Below, piece by piece: positions 9,078-17,965 of a stretch of DNA of 64,000 nt. Positions within the stretch are counted from its first letter, which is position 1; every line of letters starts with the position of its first letter. The translations under genes were made by a program, and so were the position numbers. The notes below the pieces were generated by a model. That model had not been told where the DNA came from, searched no databases, and saw nothing but the letters and a program-made list of their open reading frames with translations. Origin of the DNA: Rhodococcus qingshengii JCM 15477 (GTDB lineage: Bacteria > Actinomycetota > Actinomycetes > Mycobacteriales > Mycobacteriaceae); the NCBI RefSeq assembly GCF_023221595.1, contig NZ_CP096563.1, forward strand, positions 2,338,501 to 2,402,500. The letters are read 5' to 3'.

Positions 9078-9091
9078 GTGTGTATTCACAC
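9078..9091 (-). promoter_or_regulatory. Crp-like inverted repeat in the whiB1 leader
   Basis: GTG-N8-CAC inside a perfect GGTGTG-TATT-CACACC repeat, 22 nt upstream of the whiB1 start codon. The position near the ribosome site suggests a repressive or structural role rather than activation. Confidence 0.45.
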
Positions 9092-9145
9092 CATTTGGTA
9101 CCAATGAGTTTGTGTGTGCGTCATCAATGTTTCCGCACTGTTACT

Positions 9146-9161
9146 TGTGAATGCTTTCACG
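9146..9161 (-). promoter_or_regulatory. Crp-like site upstream of whiB1
   Basis: TGTGA-N6-TCACG, a near-perfect Crp palindrome, about 90 nt upstream of the whiB1 ATG. Mycobacterial whiB1 is known to be controlled by the cAMP receptor protein, which supports this reading. Confidence 0.6.
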
Positions 9162-9194
9162 AACTCGCGGTATGTCAATAGGTTTGAACGGGTT

Positions 9195-9210
9195 CGTGGG
9201 CCAACTCACT
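9195..9210 (-). promoter_or_regulatory. Distal Crp-like site upstream of whiB1
   Basis: Read on the minus strand, AGTGAGTTGGCCCACG has the GTG-N8-CAC core typical of actinobacterial Crp sites. It is centred 49 nt upstream of the stronger palindrome. Confidence 0.5.
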
Positions 9211-9311
9211 AATTTGTGACACACCTGACGGCCACCTGGGCGTCACCGGCATTTTACCCGATTTCGACCTTTTGGCACCAGAGTTTTTGCAGGTCAAACG
9301 TGTTGCCTGAC

Positions 9312-10268
9312 TCACGTCGCAATCGGTGCGAACACTTCCAGTGCATCCGGGACCGAGGTGAATTCGACCTTTTCACGAAGTCCGATGTAGTCGCCGTCCA
9401 TCTGGAGTCCGATCGGTCGCGACGATTCGATGGTGATTGTCGGGACGTCGTCGGTGCGTAAGAGGACCTTCGATTTCGGCTCCGCGCCGCGTGCGAGTAG
9501 TTGCCGCACAACCCGCAGGGACGGCAGAACTTTGGTGCTCGTCATGGCGAAGATGCCGAGTCCGCTGTCGAAGGTCGTTCCCGGATTGGTGTGGACGGGA
9601 CGCTCTTCCAGATATGTCCACGGGCTCGAGTTCGAGACGAATGCGTAGTGGACTCCGGAGACGGGATCCTGATCGGGAAGGTGGACGGTCAGCGCTGGTT
9701 CGGCTCGCTTGGCACGGAAGAACGCCGCGATCGCGGTTCGGACATACCGGGCGGGTGTGGCGGCGTCACCGTTCTTACGGCTGGCGTCGACGGCCTCGCA
9801 CACATCGGCGTCGAGGCCCATTCCGGCGTTGAACGTGAACCAACGGTTGTCGCAGTGTGCGAGCCCGATTCGGCGCCTGGTCCGTTCGGAGAGGAGGTCG
9901 ACGAGTTGGTTCGTGGCGTCGATCGGGTCGGCGGCAATACCGAGTGAGCGCGCGAAAACGTTTGCCGAGCCTCCCGGGACGACAGCGATCGTCGGGATCG
10001 GACCGACCGGAACCGATTTCATCGACGCGGGATGCGGTGACCCGAGCAGTCCGTTGACCACTTCGTTGACCGTTCCGTCGCCGCCGTGGACGATCACCGA
10101 GCCGAAGCCGTCTTCGTGGGCTTCGCGCGCCAGTTCGGCGGCATGACCCCGATGTGTGGTGTGCGCCACAGTAAGTCGCACCCGACTCTCGAGGGCGTGT
10201 GCCAACAGGTCACGACCGGCAGCGGTGGTGGAGGTGGCATTGGGGTTGACGATCAGCAGTGCGCGCAC
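9312..10268 (-). CDS. Diacylglycerol/sphingosine kinase-family lipid kinase
   Basis: 318 residues with the DAGK catalytic signature: LLIVNPNATS at the N-terminus, VHGGDGTVNEVVNGLLG ATP loop at about 60-75, and PGGSANVFARSLGI near 108. It would phosphorylate a lipid such as diacylglycerol or an isoprenoid. Homologue of Rv3218. GTG start. The 255 bp between it and whiB1 hold the whiB1 control region and no other gene. Confidence 0.9.
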   Translation of the reverse strand: MRALLIVNPNATSTTAAGRDLLAHALESRVRLTVAHTTHRGHAAELAREAHEDGFGSVIVHGGDGTVNEVVNGLLGSPHPASMKSVPVGPIPTIAVVPGGSANVFARSLGIAADPIDATNQLVDLLSERTRRRIGLAHCDNRWFTFNAGMGLDADVCEAVDASRKNGDAATPARYVRTAIAAFFRAKRAEPALTVHLPDQDPVSGVHYAFVSNSSPWTYLEERPVHTNPGTTFDSGLGIFAMTSTKVLPSLRVVRQLLARGAEPKSKVLLRTDDVPTITIESSRPIGLQMDGDYIGLREKVEFTSVPDALEVFAPIAT

Positions 10269-10309
10269 GGGGCATGAGCCTATCCGGTGTCGTGTTCTAG
10301 GCTGGCCTC

Positions 10310-10780
10310 GTGCCGAATACCGCCAGTCCGAACGCCCTGCCCAAGACAGTCACATGGGCAGGTGCCCTCGTGACGCTGCAAGGGCTGGTTGCCGCCGGGT
10401 TCGCGATCGTCGCAGTGATTCGCGGTGCAACCGGCCACGATCAGAGCGTCACCAACGGATACGGATTTGCCGCGTGGGTCGCGATCCTCGGCGGCGCGGT
10501 GTTGGCTGCCGGTATCGCTTTGCTGACGGGCCGCCGGTGGGGCCGGGCAATCGCCGTCGTCGCTCAGCTGCTGCTCCTGCCGGTCGCCTGGTCGCTCCTG
10601 ACCGATTCGCATCAGGTGCCGCTCGGCATCGTTCTGGGTGTCGTCGTTCTCGGCGCTCTGGGCTGCCTGTTCTCGGCTCCGACGTCTCGATGGATGGCAG
10701 CGGAGTACGGAGCGTACGCAGACGAGGTGTCGCCGGAAGAAGGACGCCCGGACGAGACCGACGAGCCGCGGGACAAGTAG
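10310..10780 (+). CDS. Conserved four-helix membrane protein
   Basis: 156 residues, GTG start, with four hydrophobic helices (about 15-40, 52-73, 77-98, 100-122) and an acidic cytosolic tail (SPEEGRPDETDEPRDK). It matches Rv3217c by position and character. No function is known. Divergent from the lipid kinase with 41 bp between. Confidence 0.8.
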   Translation: MPNTASPNALPKTVTWAGALVTLQGLVAAGFAIVAVIRGATGHDQSVTNGYGFAAWVAILGGAVLAAGIALLTGRRWGRAIAVVAQLLLLPVAWSLLTDSHQVPLGIVLGVVVLGALGCLFSAPTSRWMAAEYGAYADEVSPEEGRPDETDEPRDK

Positions 10781-10806
10781 GACGGAACGCCTACCCTGCT
10801 TCGGTC

Positions 10807-11286
10807 CTACTCAGCTTCGGCGGCGAGAGCTCCGAGGTGGGTGCCGGTCAGGCGATACGTGGTCCACTCCGTCTTCGCGTCGGCACCGAGTGACTCGTAG
10901 AACTTGATCGAGGGGGTGTTCCAGTTGAGCACCGACCAGGACAGCCGGGTGTAGTCGTTGTCGGTGCACTCCTTGGCGAGCGCGGCTAGAAGAGCCTTCC
11001 CGTGGCCTGATCCGCGCTGACTGGGCTTGACGTACAGGTCTTCGAGGTAGATGCCGTGAGCGCCGTCCCACGTCGAGAAATTGCGAAACCACAACGCCAT
11101 GCCGACGACGTCGTCGGCCGAATTCACAGCGACGTGCGCGAAGGCCGTCGCGGCCGGCCCGAACAACGCCTCGCCGATCTGTTCCGCCTTCACGGTGCAC
11201 TCGTCGAGGGCCTTCTGGTAGTCGGCCAACTCGTAGATCATGTCGGTGATCGGCTGGACGTCTGCGGGCGTGGCGCGTCGGATCAT
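10807..11286 (-). CDS. GNAT-family N-acetyltransferase
   Basis: 159 residues. The acetyl-CoA-binding signature is RGSGHGKALLAAL near residue 95, preceded by the LEDLYVKPSQ strand; WNTPSIKFYESLGA is typical of spermidine/diamine-acetyltransferase-like GNATs. The substrate is unknown. ATG 11286 is the family start; the frame extends upstream without similarity. Homologue of Rv3216. Confidence 0.9.
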   Translation of the reverse strand: MIRRATPADVQPITDMIYELADYQKALDECTVKAEQIGEALFGPAATAFAHVAVNSADDVVGMALWFRNFSTWDGAHGIYLEDLYVKPSQRGSGHGKALLAALAKECTDNDYTRLSWSVLNWNTPSIKFYESLGADAKTEWTTYRLTGTHLGALAAEAE

Positions 11287-11303
11287 AGGGAGAATCTTAG
11301 GCC

Positions 11304-11939
11304 TCAAGCCTCGACGAGCGGCGGCACGTTGTGATGGACGAGGTGGGTGGCGCCGTGCTCGTAACCGAGAACCGAGTAAGCGCCGGGGGACAAGGCGAAA
11401 CGCTTTCCTTCCGTCACCGGGAGCTCGAGCCAGCGGGCGATGAGTGCGCGTGAGAAGTGGCCGTGCCCGATCAGGATCACGTCGCGTTCGGGTAGTTGCG
11501 AACGCACCATCGACAGCACCATGTCGGTCCGGGCGTGGATCTGATCGGCCTGCTCGCCGCCGGGGCACGGGTGCGTCCAGACGGTCCAATCGGGCACCGT
11601 TGCGCGGATCTCGGGCGTCGTGAGGCCTTCGTAATCGCCGTAGTCCCATTCGGACAGTGCATCCCAGGTTCGCTCTTCCGGCAGGCCGGCGAGATCACCC
11701 GTCAACTGTGCGCGCAGCCGCGGACTCGTCAGAATCATGGGGTTCCGGAGGTCGAGGGTTCGCAAGCGATTTCCGGTCGCGGTTGCCTGCATCTCGCCGA
11801 GCGGAGTCAGCGGAACCTCGGTCCGGCCCGTGTGTTTCCCGGTGCGTGCCCACTCGGTTTCACCGTGGCGCATGAGTACGACGCGAGCACCGAGGGGGAT
11901 CGACGAGGGGGCGGACTGGGAGGTCATGTCGACCATCAT
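11304..11939 (-). CDS. Histidine phosphatase (phosphoglycerate-mutase-like acid phosphatase)
   Basis: Up to 211 residues. RHGETEW at about 24-30 carries the phospho-acceptor histidine, and IGHGHFSRAL near 160 supplies the second. Homologue of Rv3214, which acts as an acid phosphatase and not as a mutase. Three in-frame ATGs (11939, 11936, 11927) are possible; no ribosome site decides among them. Its stop lies 17 nt upstream of the GNAT start, so the two are probably one transcript. Confidence 0.9.
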   Translation of the reverse strand: MMVDMTSQSAPSSIPLGARVVLMRHGETEWARTGKHTGRTEVPLTPLGEMQATATGNRLRTLDLRNPMILTSPRLRAQLTGDLAGLPEERTWDALSEWDYGDYEGLTTPEIRATVPDWTVWTHPCPGGEQADQIHARTDMVLSMVRSQLPERDVILIGHGHFSRALIARWLELPVTEGKRFALSPGAYSVLGYEHGATHLVHHNVPPLVEA

Positions 11940-11998
11940 TGCAGGCTGCCTCGCGTGTGTAGCTCGCCTCCTGGCGCGAAGTGCGCAAGGATCTACGT

Positions 11999-12796
11999 GT
12001 GACGACGGTTCTCGCAGTGGCGAATCAAAAGGGCGGCGTGGCTAAAACCACTACCGTCGCTTCTCTCGGTGCGGCTTTGTCCGCGCTCGGACAACGAGTT
12101 CTGGTGGTGGATCTCGACCCGCAGGGCTGCCTGACGTTCTCGCTCGGACACAACCCGGATCGCCTCGAGCGTTCGGTCAACGAGGTCCTGGCGGGTGATC
12201 TCGACGCGGTCGACGCCGTGCTGAAGACGGACGACGGTATGGATCTCCTGCCGGCCACGATCGATCTCGCGGGCGCCGAAGCGCTGCTCCTGATGCGACC
12301 CGGTCGAGAGTTCGCGCTCAAGCGGGCGCTGTCTCCGCTCCTGGGCTCTTACGACGTCATCATCATCGACTGCCCACCGTCGTTGGGTGTGCTCACACTC
12401 AACGGATTGACTGCGGCGCAGTCGGTTCTGGTTCCACTGCAATGCGAAACCCTCGCACACCGCGGCGTCGGACAGCTGCTGCGTACGGTTCGTGAAGTCC
12501 AAGCCATCACCAACCCGGATCTTGTTCTGCTCGGCGCACTTCCGACTCTGTACGACGCTCGAACCACGCACAGTCGCGACGTGCTCGCCGACGTCAGCGA
12601 CCGCTACTCCCTGGCCGTTCTGGCGCCTCCGATCCCACGCACCGTCAAGTTCGCCGAGGCGTCCGCGTCGGGCGCGACGGTCCTCGCCGGACGAAAGAAC
12701 AAGGGTGCGGATGCCTATCGTGAACTCGCGGACAATCTCGTAAAGCATTGGGCTGGAAACGAAGTCGTGACTTTCGCGCCGGAGCTGGCGATCTGA
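11999..12796 (+). CDS. ParA/Soj-family ATPase
   Basis: 265 residues with a deviant Walker A (KGGVAKTT at about 11-18), DLDPQG Walker A' and DCPPSLGVLTLNGL. Homologue of Rv3213c. Known relatives position DNA or protein cargo on the nucleoid, but no parB or parS is visible here, so it is an orphan ParA of unknown cargo. GTG 11999 is preceded by AAGGA at good spacing. Divergent from the phosphatase gene with 59 bp between. Confidence 0.9.
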   Translation: MTTVLAVANQKGGVAKTTTVASLGAALSALGQRVLVVDLDPQGCLTFSLGHNPDRLERSVNEVLAGDLDAVDAVLKTDDGMDLLPATIDLAGAEALLLMRPGREFALKRALSPLLGSYDVIIIDCPPSLGVLTLNGLTAAQSVLVPLQCETLAHRGVGQLLRTVREVQAITNPDLVLLGALPTLYDARTTHSRDVLADVSDRYSLAVLAPPIPRTVKFAEASASGATVLAGRKNKGADAYRELADNLVKHWAGNEVVTFAPELAI

Positions 12797-12809
12797 GGAA
12801 GGTGAGCTT

Positions 12810-14012
12810 CTAGCGCAGCGCGAACAAGGTATCGCCGCGCTGTTCCAGAATCGTCTCGCCCGCACTGGCGAGCACGATCGGTGTCGCCGTCTCACCGCGG
12901 TCGACTGCGATCATGCGCTGCACCGCTCCGTCCGACGGACTGACGGCTGCAATGCCGCCCGGAACGGGGATGAGCATCTGACCGGCAACCATGCTTCCGG
13001 GTCCGGACGTTCCGTTGACGATCCACGTCGGAGCCAGATCGCTCAGGCGCAGGTTGACGGTCTGCGAGCCGGTCCACCACGTGATCGAAGCCTTGTCGGC
13101 GTGGGTGCGGGCGCCTTCGGTCACCGTTCCCTCGATCGGATAGTCGACGATCGGATTGCCGGATCCGTCGAAAATGGTGATGCGAGAAACGGTTCCGTTG
13201 GCGGCAGGGAGGTAGACGGCCGTCTTTTCGCCGGCCACGGCAAGCAGGCGGGCGCCCTCGGAGTCGAGGAGAATCGCGGATCCGTACTCTTCGGGTTCCT
13301 GGGCGTCCTTGGGTGCGGGATTCATCACCGTCAACCTGTTGGAGGCTTCACCGGGGCAGCGCTCGAGTACCGAGACTCGGTTGGCGCTCGACGCAGCGTC
13401 GAGCAGCGTGCATCCGGTGCGGGGTTGCTTGTTGGGGTTGACCTTCGCGTCGACCCGGCCGTACTCGAGGGTTCGGACGAGGTCCGAGCGCCACAGCTCC
13501 ATTCGCTCACTGCCGCGCGAAATCAGGTAGGTGCCGTCCGCTGAAAGGCTGACCGCAGAATCGGCGTCGCTGTTGCGCTGGTCCTTTCGGGCGCCGGTGT
13601 CGGCGACCAGCGACGTGACCTGAGAGCAACCGCGATCGTCCTGATAGACGCTGACGACGCGATCCCACGAACCGATCGCGCCGCACAGCGGAATGTTGCG
13701 CGCGTATCGCCATACTTCTTCGCCCGTTGCCGGATCGCGGCCGATCACCTCGGAGCCGTCGGCGGTGACGACGGCATTTCCGACGGTGATCGGTGCCGTC
13801 GAGTCGGCACTGGGAGATTCCCACGTCTGCTTCAGGATGTCGGGTAACAACACCGACGTCGACAGAGGTGGGAGTGGAGATTCGGCGGTGACCGAGGTGG
13901 TTCCGCGCGCATCACTGCGCAACCACACAACGGTCACCGCCACGATTACGGCCAGCGCGATTGCCAGCGCACCGATCACATCTGAGCGAGTACGCCTTTC
14001 GGGAGCCAGCAC
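12810..14012 (-). CDS. Membrane-anchored extracytoplasmic beta-propeller-like protein
   Basis: 400 residues. One N-terminal transmembrane helix (about 13-32) is followed by an exported domain with repeated GNAVVTADGSEVIGRDPATG-type strands like PQQ-like propellers. Paired cysteines suggest disulfides. Homologue by position of Rv3212, of unknown function. Starts 9 nt after rhlE ends, so it is likely in the same transcript. Confidence 0.8.
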   Translation of the reverse strand: MLAPERRTRSDVIGALAIALAVIVAVTVVWLRSDARGTTSVTAESPLPPLSTSVLLPDILKQTWESPSADSTAPITVGNAVVTADGSEVIGRDPATGEEVWRYARNIPLCGAIGSWDRVVSVYQDDRGCSQVTSLVADTGARKDQRNSDADSAVSLSADGTYLISRGSERMELWRSDLVRTLEYGRVDAKVNPNKQPRTGCTLLDAASSANRVSVLERCPGEASNRLTVMNPAPKDAQEPEEYGSAILLDSEGARLLAVAGEKTAVYLPAANGTVSRITIFDGSGNPIVDYPIEGTVTEGARTHADKASITWWTGSQTVNLRLSDLAPTWIVNGTSGPGSMVAGQMLIPVPGGIAAVSPSDGAVQRMIAVDRGETATPIVLASAGETILEQRGDTLFALR

Positions 14013-14021
14013 ATCGGCAGC

Positions 14022-15626
14022 TTACTCTGCGGCGCCTGCTGTCGCGGAAGCCGCGGGGCGACGACGCCGACGGCGACGCGGCTTGGCCGCTCCGTCTTCG
14101 TCCGAGTTCTCGGCAGCGGTTGCCGCGGGTGCCGAAGGGGGAGCTGTGGTGGCGCCGGCGGTGGTGGACGTCGGGGCGTCGGTCGAAGCGCCGGCGCGGG
14201 TGCGGCGACGGGTCCGGTTGCGGCGGGGAGCGGCCTTCTCTTCGTTGCCGTCCGAGTCGGTCGACTTCGGCGCGTCTGCTTTTTCCGTTGCTGCCTTGTC
14301 CGTTGCTGCCTTCTCAGGTGCGGCCTTGGCCTTGCGAACAGTGCCCTTGGCATCGGCCGGAATGGACAACTCTTCGTAGAGGTGCGGCGAGCTGGAGTAG
14401 GTCTCGACCGGGTCGGGGATTCCGAGGCTCAGTGCCTTGTCGATGAGCTGCCAGCGAGGGATGTCGTCCCAGTCGACCAGCGTGACGGCGATGCCGGTGC
14501 GTCCGGCGCGGCCGGTACGACCGATGCGGTGGACGTAGGTCTTCTCGTCCTCGGGGCACTGGTAGTTGATGACGTGGGTGACGTCGTCGATGTCGATACC
14601 GCGGGCAGCGACGTCGGTGGCGACCAGAACGTCGACCTTGCCGTTACGGAAGCCCTTCAGCGCCTTTTCACGGGCGATCTGTCCGAGGTCACCGTGGACG
14701 GCACCGACGGAGAAGCCGCGTTCCGCGAGATCGTCGGCCACCTTCTGGGCTGTGCGCTTGGTGCGGGTGAAGATCATCGTCGCGCCGCGGCCTTCGGCCT
14801 GCAGGACGCGGGCGACCATCTCGGCCTTGTCGAGCGCGTGTGCACGGTAGATGTGCTGGCTGGTGCGATCGTGCACCGCGGAGGATTCGGCCTCTTCGGC
14901 GCGGATGTGCGTCGGCTGCGTCAGGAAGGTACGAGCCAGGGTGATGATCGGGCCGGGCATCGTCGCGGAGAAGAGCATCGTCTGACGCTTGTCGGGGACC
15001 ATGCCCATGAGGCGTTCGATGTCGGGGAGGAATCCCAGGTCGAGCATTTCGTCGGCCTCGTCGAGGACGAGAACGCCCACCTTGCCCAGGATCAGGTGCG
15101 ACTGGTTGGCGAGGTCGAGCAGGCGACCCGGGGTGCCGACGACAACGTCGACGCCCTTCTGGAGTGCCGAGATCTGCGCCTCGTACGGACGGCCGCCGTA
15201 GATGGGCAGAACCTGGAGACCGCGGTCGCCGACCCGGAGGTACTTGCTGGCGTTCTCGAGGTCGCGGGCAACCTGGATGCACAGCTCGCGGGTGGGAACG
15301 ATGATCAGAGCGCGGGGCGTGCCGTCGAGAACAGCTGTGCCGTTCTCGGCGGTGACGATGCGATGCAGGAGCGGGACGCCGAAACCGAAGGTCTTGCCCA
15401 TTCCGGTGCGGGCCTGACCGATGAGGTCGTCACCGGCGAGAGCCAACGGAAGGGTGAGTTCCTGGATGGCGAAGGTGCGCTCGATGCCGATCTCGTTCAG
15501 TGCGCGGACGATTTCGTCGCGGACACCGAGTTCGGCGAAGCTCGGGGGTACATGGGTGTCGTCGAGCTGGACGGAAACGGTGTTCTCGGTTGCTTCGTCT
15601 TCGTGGTCGACAGTGATCTTGCTCAG
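14022..15626 (-). CDS. rhlE: DEAD-box RNA helicase RhlE, CTG start
   Basis: ATP-dependent RNA unwinding. In order: Q motif (SFAELGVRDEIVRAL...FAIQE), motif I ARTGMGKT, II DEAD, III SAT, V ARGIDI, VI HRIGRTGRAG, then an Ala/Pro/Arg-rich basic tail. The only in-frame ATG/GTG/TTG lies at 15446, after the Q motif; between there and the upstream in-frame stop (near 15718) there is none. CTG 15626, with GAGGAAAGG upstream, is therefore the likely start and gives 534 residues. A 29-codon leader ORF ends 4 nt before it. Homologue of Rv3211. Confidence 0.9.
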   Translation of the reverse strand: MSKITVDHEDEATENTVSVQLDDTHVPPSFAELGVRDEIVRALNEIGIERTFAIQELTLPLALAGDDLIGQARTGMGKTFGFGVPLLHRIVTAENGTAVLDGTPRALIIVPTRELCIQVARDLENASKYLRVGDRGLQVLPIYGGRPYEAQISALQKGVDVVVGTPGRLLDLANQSHLILGKVGVLVLDEADEMLDLGFLPDIERLMGMVPDKRQTMLFSATMPGPIITLARTFLTQPTHIRAEEAESSAVHDRTSQHIYRAHALDKAEMVARVLQAEGRGATMIFTRTKRTAQKVADDLAERGFSVGAVHGDLGQIAREKALKGFRNGKVDVLVATDVAARGIDIDDVTHVINYQCPEDEKTYVHRIGRTGRAGRTGIAVTLVDWDDIPRWQLIDKALSLGIPDPVETYSSSPHLYEELSIPADAKGTVRKAKAAPEKAATDKAATEKADAPKSTDSDGNEEKAAPRRNRTRRRTRAGASTDAPTSTTAGATTAPPSAPAATAAENSDEDGAAKPRRRRRRRPAASATAGAAE

Positions 15627-15630
15627 GGGA

Positions 15631-15720
15631 CTAGCCTTTCCTCGTGGCGGTACGCACGCACAAGGTAAGGGGCCAGGCCGTAAGTCGGCCGATGTCGATG
15701 CCCTCTTTTTCTTCGGTCAT
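15631..15720 (-). CDS. Leader ORF upstream of rhlE (29 residues)
   Basis: ATG 15720 to TAG 15631, preceded by GAGGCGTAGGC. It encodes MTEEKEGIDIGRLTAW... and stops 4 nt before the CTG start of rhlE, whose ribosome site lies in its last codons. This arrangement suggests translational coupling. No similarity is recognised and expression is inferred. Confidence 0.5.
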   Translation of the reverse strand: MTEEKEGIDIGRLTAWPLTLCVRTATRKG

Positions 15721-16003
15721 GCCTACGCCTCAGCACTGAATTCCACTCGGACGAATTCGAACCGTCCGGAGATCTCGGCGAAGCGGGCGACAACCGTCGA
15801 TGCAGGTGCGCGCACATTATCGGTGGGGTTCGTGTGAATACAGCCGTCCCGGCTAACCAATTGGCCCGGGGGAACTGGCGAACTCCCAAGACCATTGTAG
15901 CTGCACGTTGTCCGTCCCTCGCGATGACATGTCGAAGATCACCGAATCGGACATGCGGTCCTTGCCGGTCGCGTCGGCCGTCGAAGCACTACAGTTCGTA
16001 GTC
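15721..16003. promoter_or_regulatory. Divergent promoter region between rhlE and ferritin-like gene
   Basis: No supported gene. On the minus strand TACAAT (15894-15899) is a good -10 for rhlE and would give a leader of about 260 nt, as is common for cold-shock-type helicases. On the plus strand TACAGT (15990-15995) lies 8 nt before ATG 16004, fitting a leaderless message. Confidence 0.45.
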
Positions 16004-16699
16004 ATGGGCGCACACGATCTTGATGCTTCGACGGACGCTGGAACCGGAGGCCGAGTCGCTTCCGATCACCCTGGCGTGATCGATTTGTTTGCCGTTCTCG
16101 CGTATGGCGAGATTTCGGCGTTCTACCGTTTGGCGGAGGACGCACAAATGGCACCGGACCTGCGAGGCAAGGTGGCGTTCGCCAGCATGGCCGCCGCCGA
16201 GATGGACCACTTCGAGACTCTGGAAACGGCGTTGACGGAACGTGGCCACGAGATCTTCGCCGTCATGGACCCGTTCGTTCGAGCTCTCGACAACTACCAC
16301 GCGTCGACGACACCGTCGACGTGGCTGGAATCGCTCGTGAAGGCGTACGTCGGCGACGGAATCGCTGCCGACTTCTATCGCGAGATCGGGCACTCCCTCC
16401 CGGCGGATGTCGCGGAAATCGTCGAGGACGTGCTGTCCCAGACGGGCCACTCGGAGTTCGTGGTGCTCGAGGTGAAGGCAGCAGTGGAGGCCAGTACTCG
16501 CGCCAAGGACCGGTTGATGCTGTGGGGACGCCGTCTTCTGGGCGAAGCAATCACGCAGGCACAGTTCGTGCTGGCGCAGCGTGAAGATCTCACCGATCTG
16601 GTGATCTCCGCCTCCGGCGACCTCAACGGAGTTGTCGCGTTGTTCGACGGCATGCAGGCAAAGCATGCCGAGCGGATGGCGATTCTCGGACTCGTCTAG
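16004..16699 (+). CDS. Ferritin-like di-iron protein (MiaE-like hydroxylase fold)
   Basis: 231 residues, helical. Candidate iron ligands are AYGE near residue 30 and AAEMDHFE near 64, with further Glu/His pairs later (QTGHSEFVVLE). The family is annotated as tRNA-(ms2io6A)-hydroxylase-like, but substrate proof is lacking for actinobacterial members. ATG 16004 matches the length of Rv3210c and has a -10 (TACAGT) at leaderless distance; in-frame starts at 15908 and 15929 are less supported. Confidence 0.82.
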   Translation: MGAHDLDASTDAGTGGRVASDHPGVIDLFAVLAYGEISAFYRLAEDAQMAPDLRGKVAFASMAAAEMDHFETLETALTERGHEIFAVMDPFVRALDNYHASTTPSTWLESLVKAYVGDGIAADFYREIGHSLPADVAEIVEDVLSQTGHSEFVVLEVKAAVEASTRAKDRLMLWGRRLLGEAITQAQFVLAQREDLTDLVISASGDLNGVVALFDGMQAKHAERMAILGLV

Positions 16700-16806
16700 G
16701 TGCCTGTTCGCTCTGGGCACAGCGTGCAGAGGAGCGTGGGCGGTCGTTGCTGCATTAGCCTTGCGTCGACAACGGATGTAATTCACGAACAGTTCGGAGG
16801 TTGACC

Positions 16807-17037
16807 GTGGAGGTCAAGATCGGTGTAATCGACAGCCCGCGTGAGCTCATCGTCAACAGCGAACAGACCCCTGACGAGGTCGAGACACTGGTCGCGGCTG
16901 TCCTCGGTGGCCGCGAGCCGGTTCTGGCTCTCGTCGACGACAAGGGCCGCAAGTTCCTGGTGCAGGCTTCTCGTGTGGCGTACGTGGAGATCGGTCCGTC
17001 CGATATCCGCAAGGTCGGATTCGCGCCTACCGTCTGA
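16807..17037 (+). CDS. DUF3107 small conserved protein (TB9.4-like)
   Basis: 76 residues, homologue of Rv3208A. GTG 16807 is chosen because GGAGG ends 6 nt upstream, whereas the in-frame TTG at 16801 abuts it. The protein is soluble and acidic with a compact VEVKIGVIDSPRELIV N-terminal strand. Function unknown; conserved beside the TetR gene in mycolata. Confidence 0.88.
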   Translation: MEVKIGVIDSPRELIVNSEQTPDEVETLVAAVLGGREPVLALVDDKGRKFLVQASRVAYVEIGPSDIRKVGFAPTV

Positions 17038-17056
17038 CGCGTAGCTGTAACAGCAG

Positions 17057-17090
17057 AATGGGCGGGCAGTCGTGAGACTGCCCGCCCATT
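17057..17090. terminator. Bidirectional terminator between DUF3107 and TetR genes
   Basis: Perfect 15-bp stem AATGGGCGGGCAGTC with its complement, loop GTGA (17072-17075), then CTCGTTCGG. Convergent genes flank it. Confidence 0.85.
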
Positions 17091-17106
17091 CTCGTTCGGG
17101 TTCCGG

Positions 17107-17859
<753 letters not shown>

Positions 17860-17965
17860 TCACACCGGTCGTAGCCGAATGAACGATACCGTGTGTCGCC
17901 CGGGCGAGTCGCGCGTGCCTCGGTGAGCGAGACCAGCGGTCTTTCTCGTTACAGGACGGGCTGCC

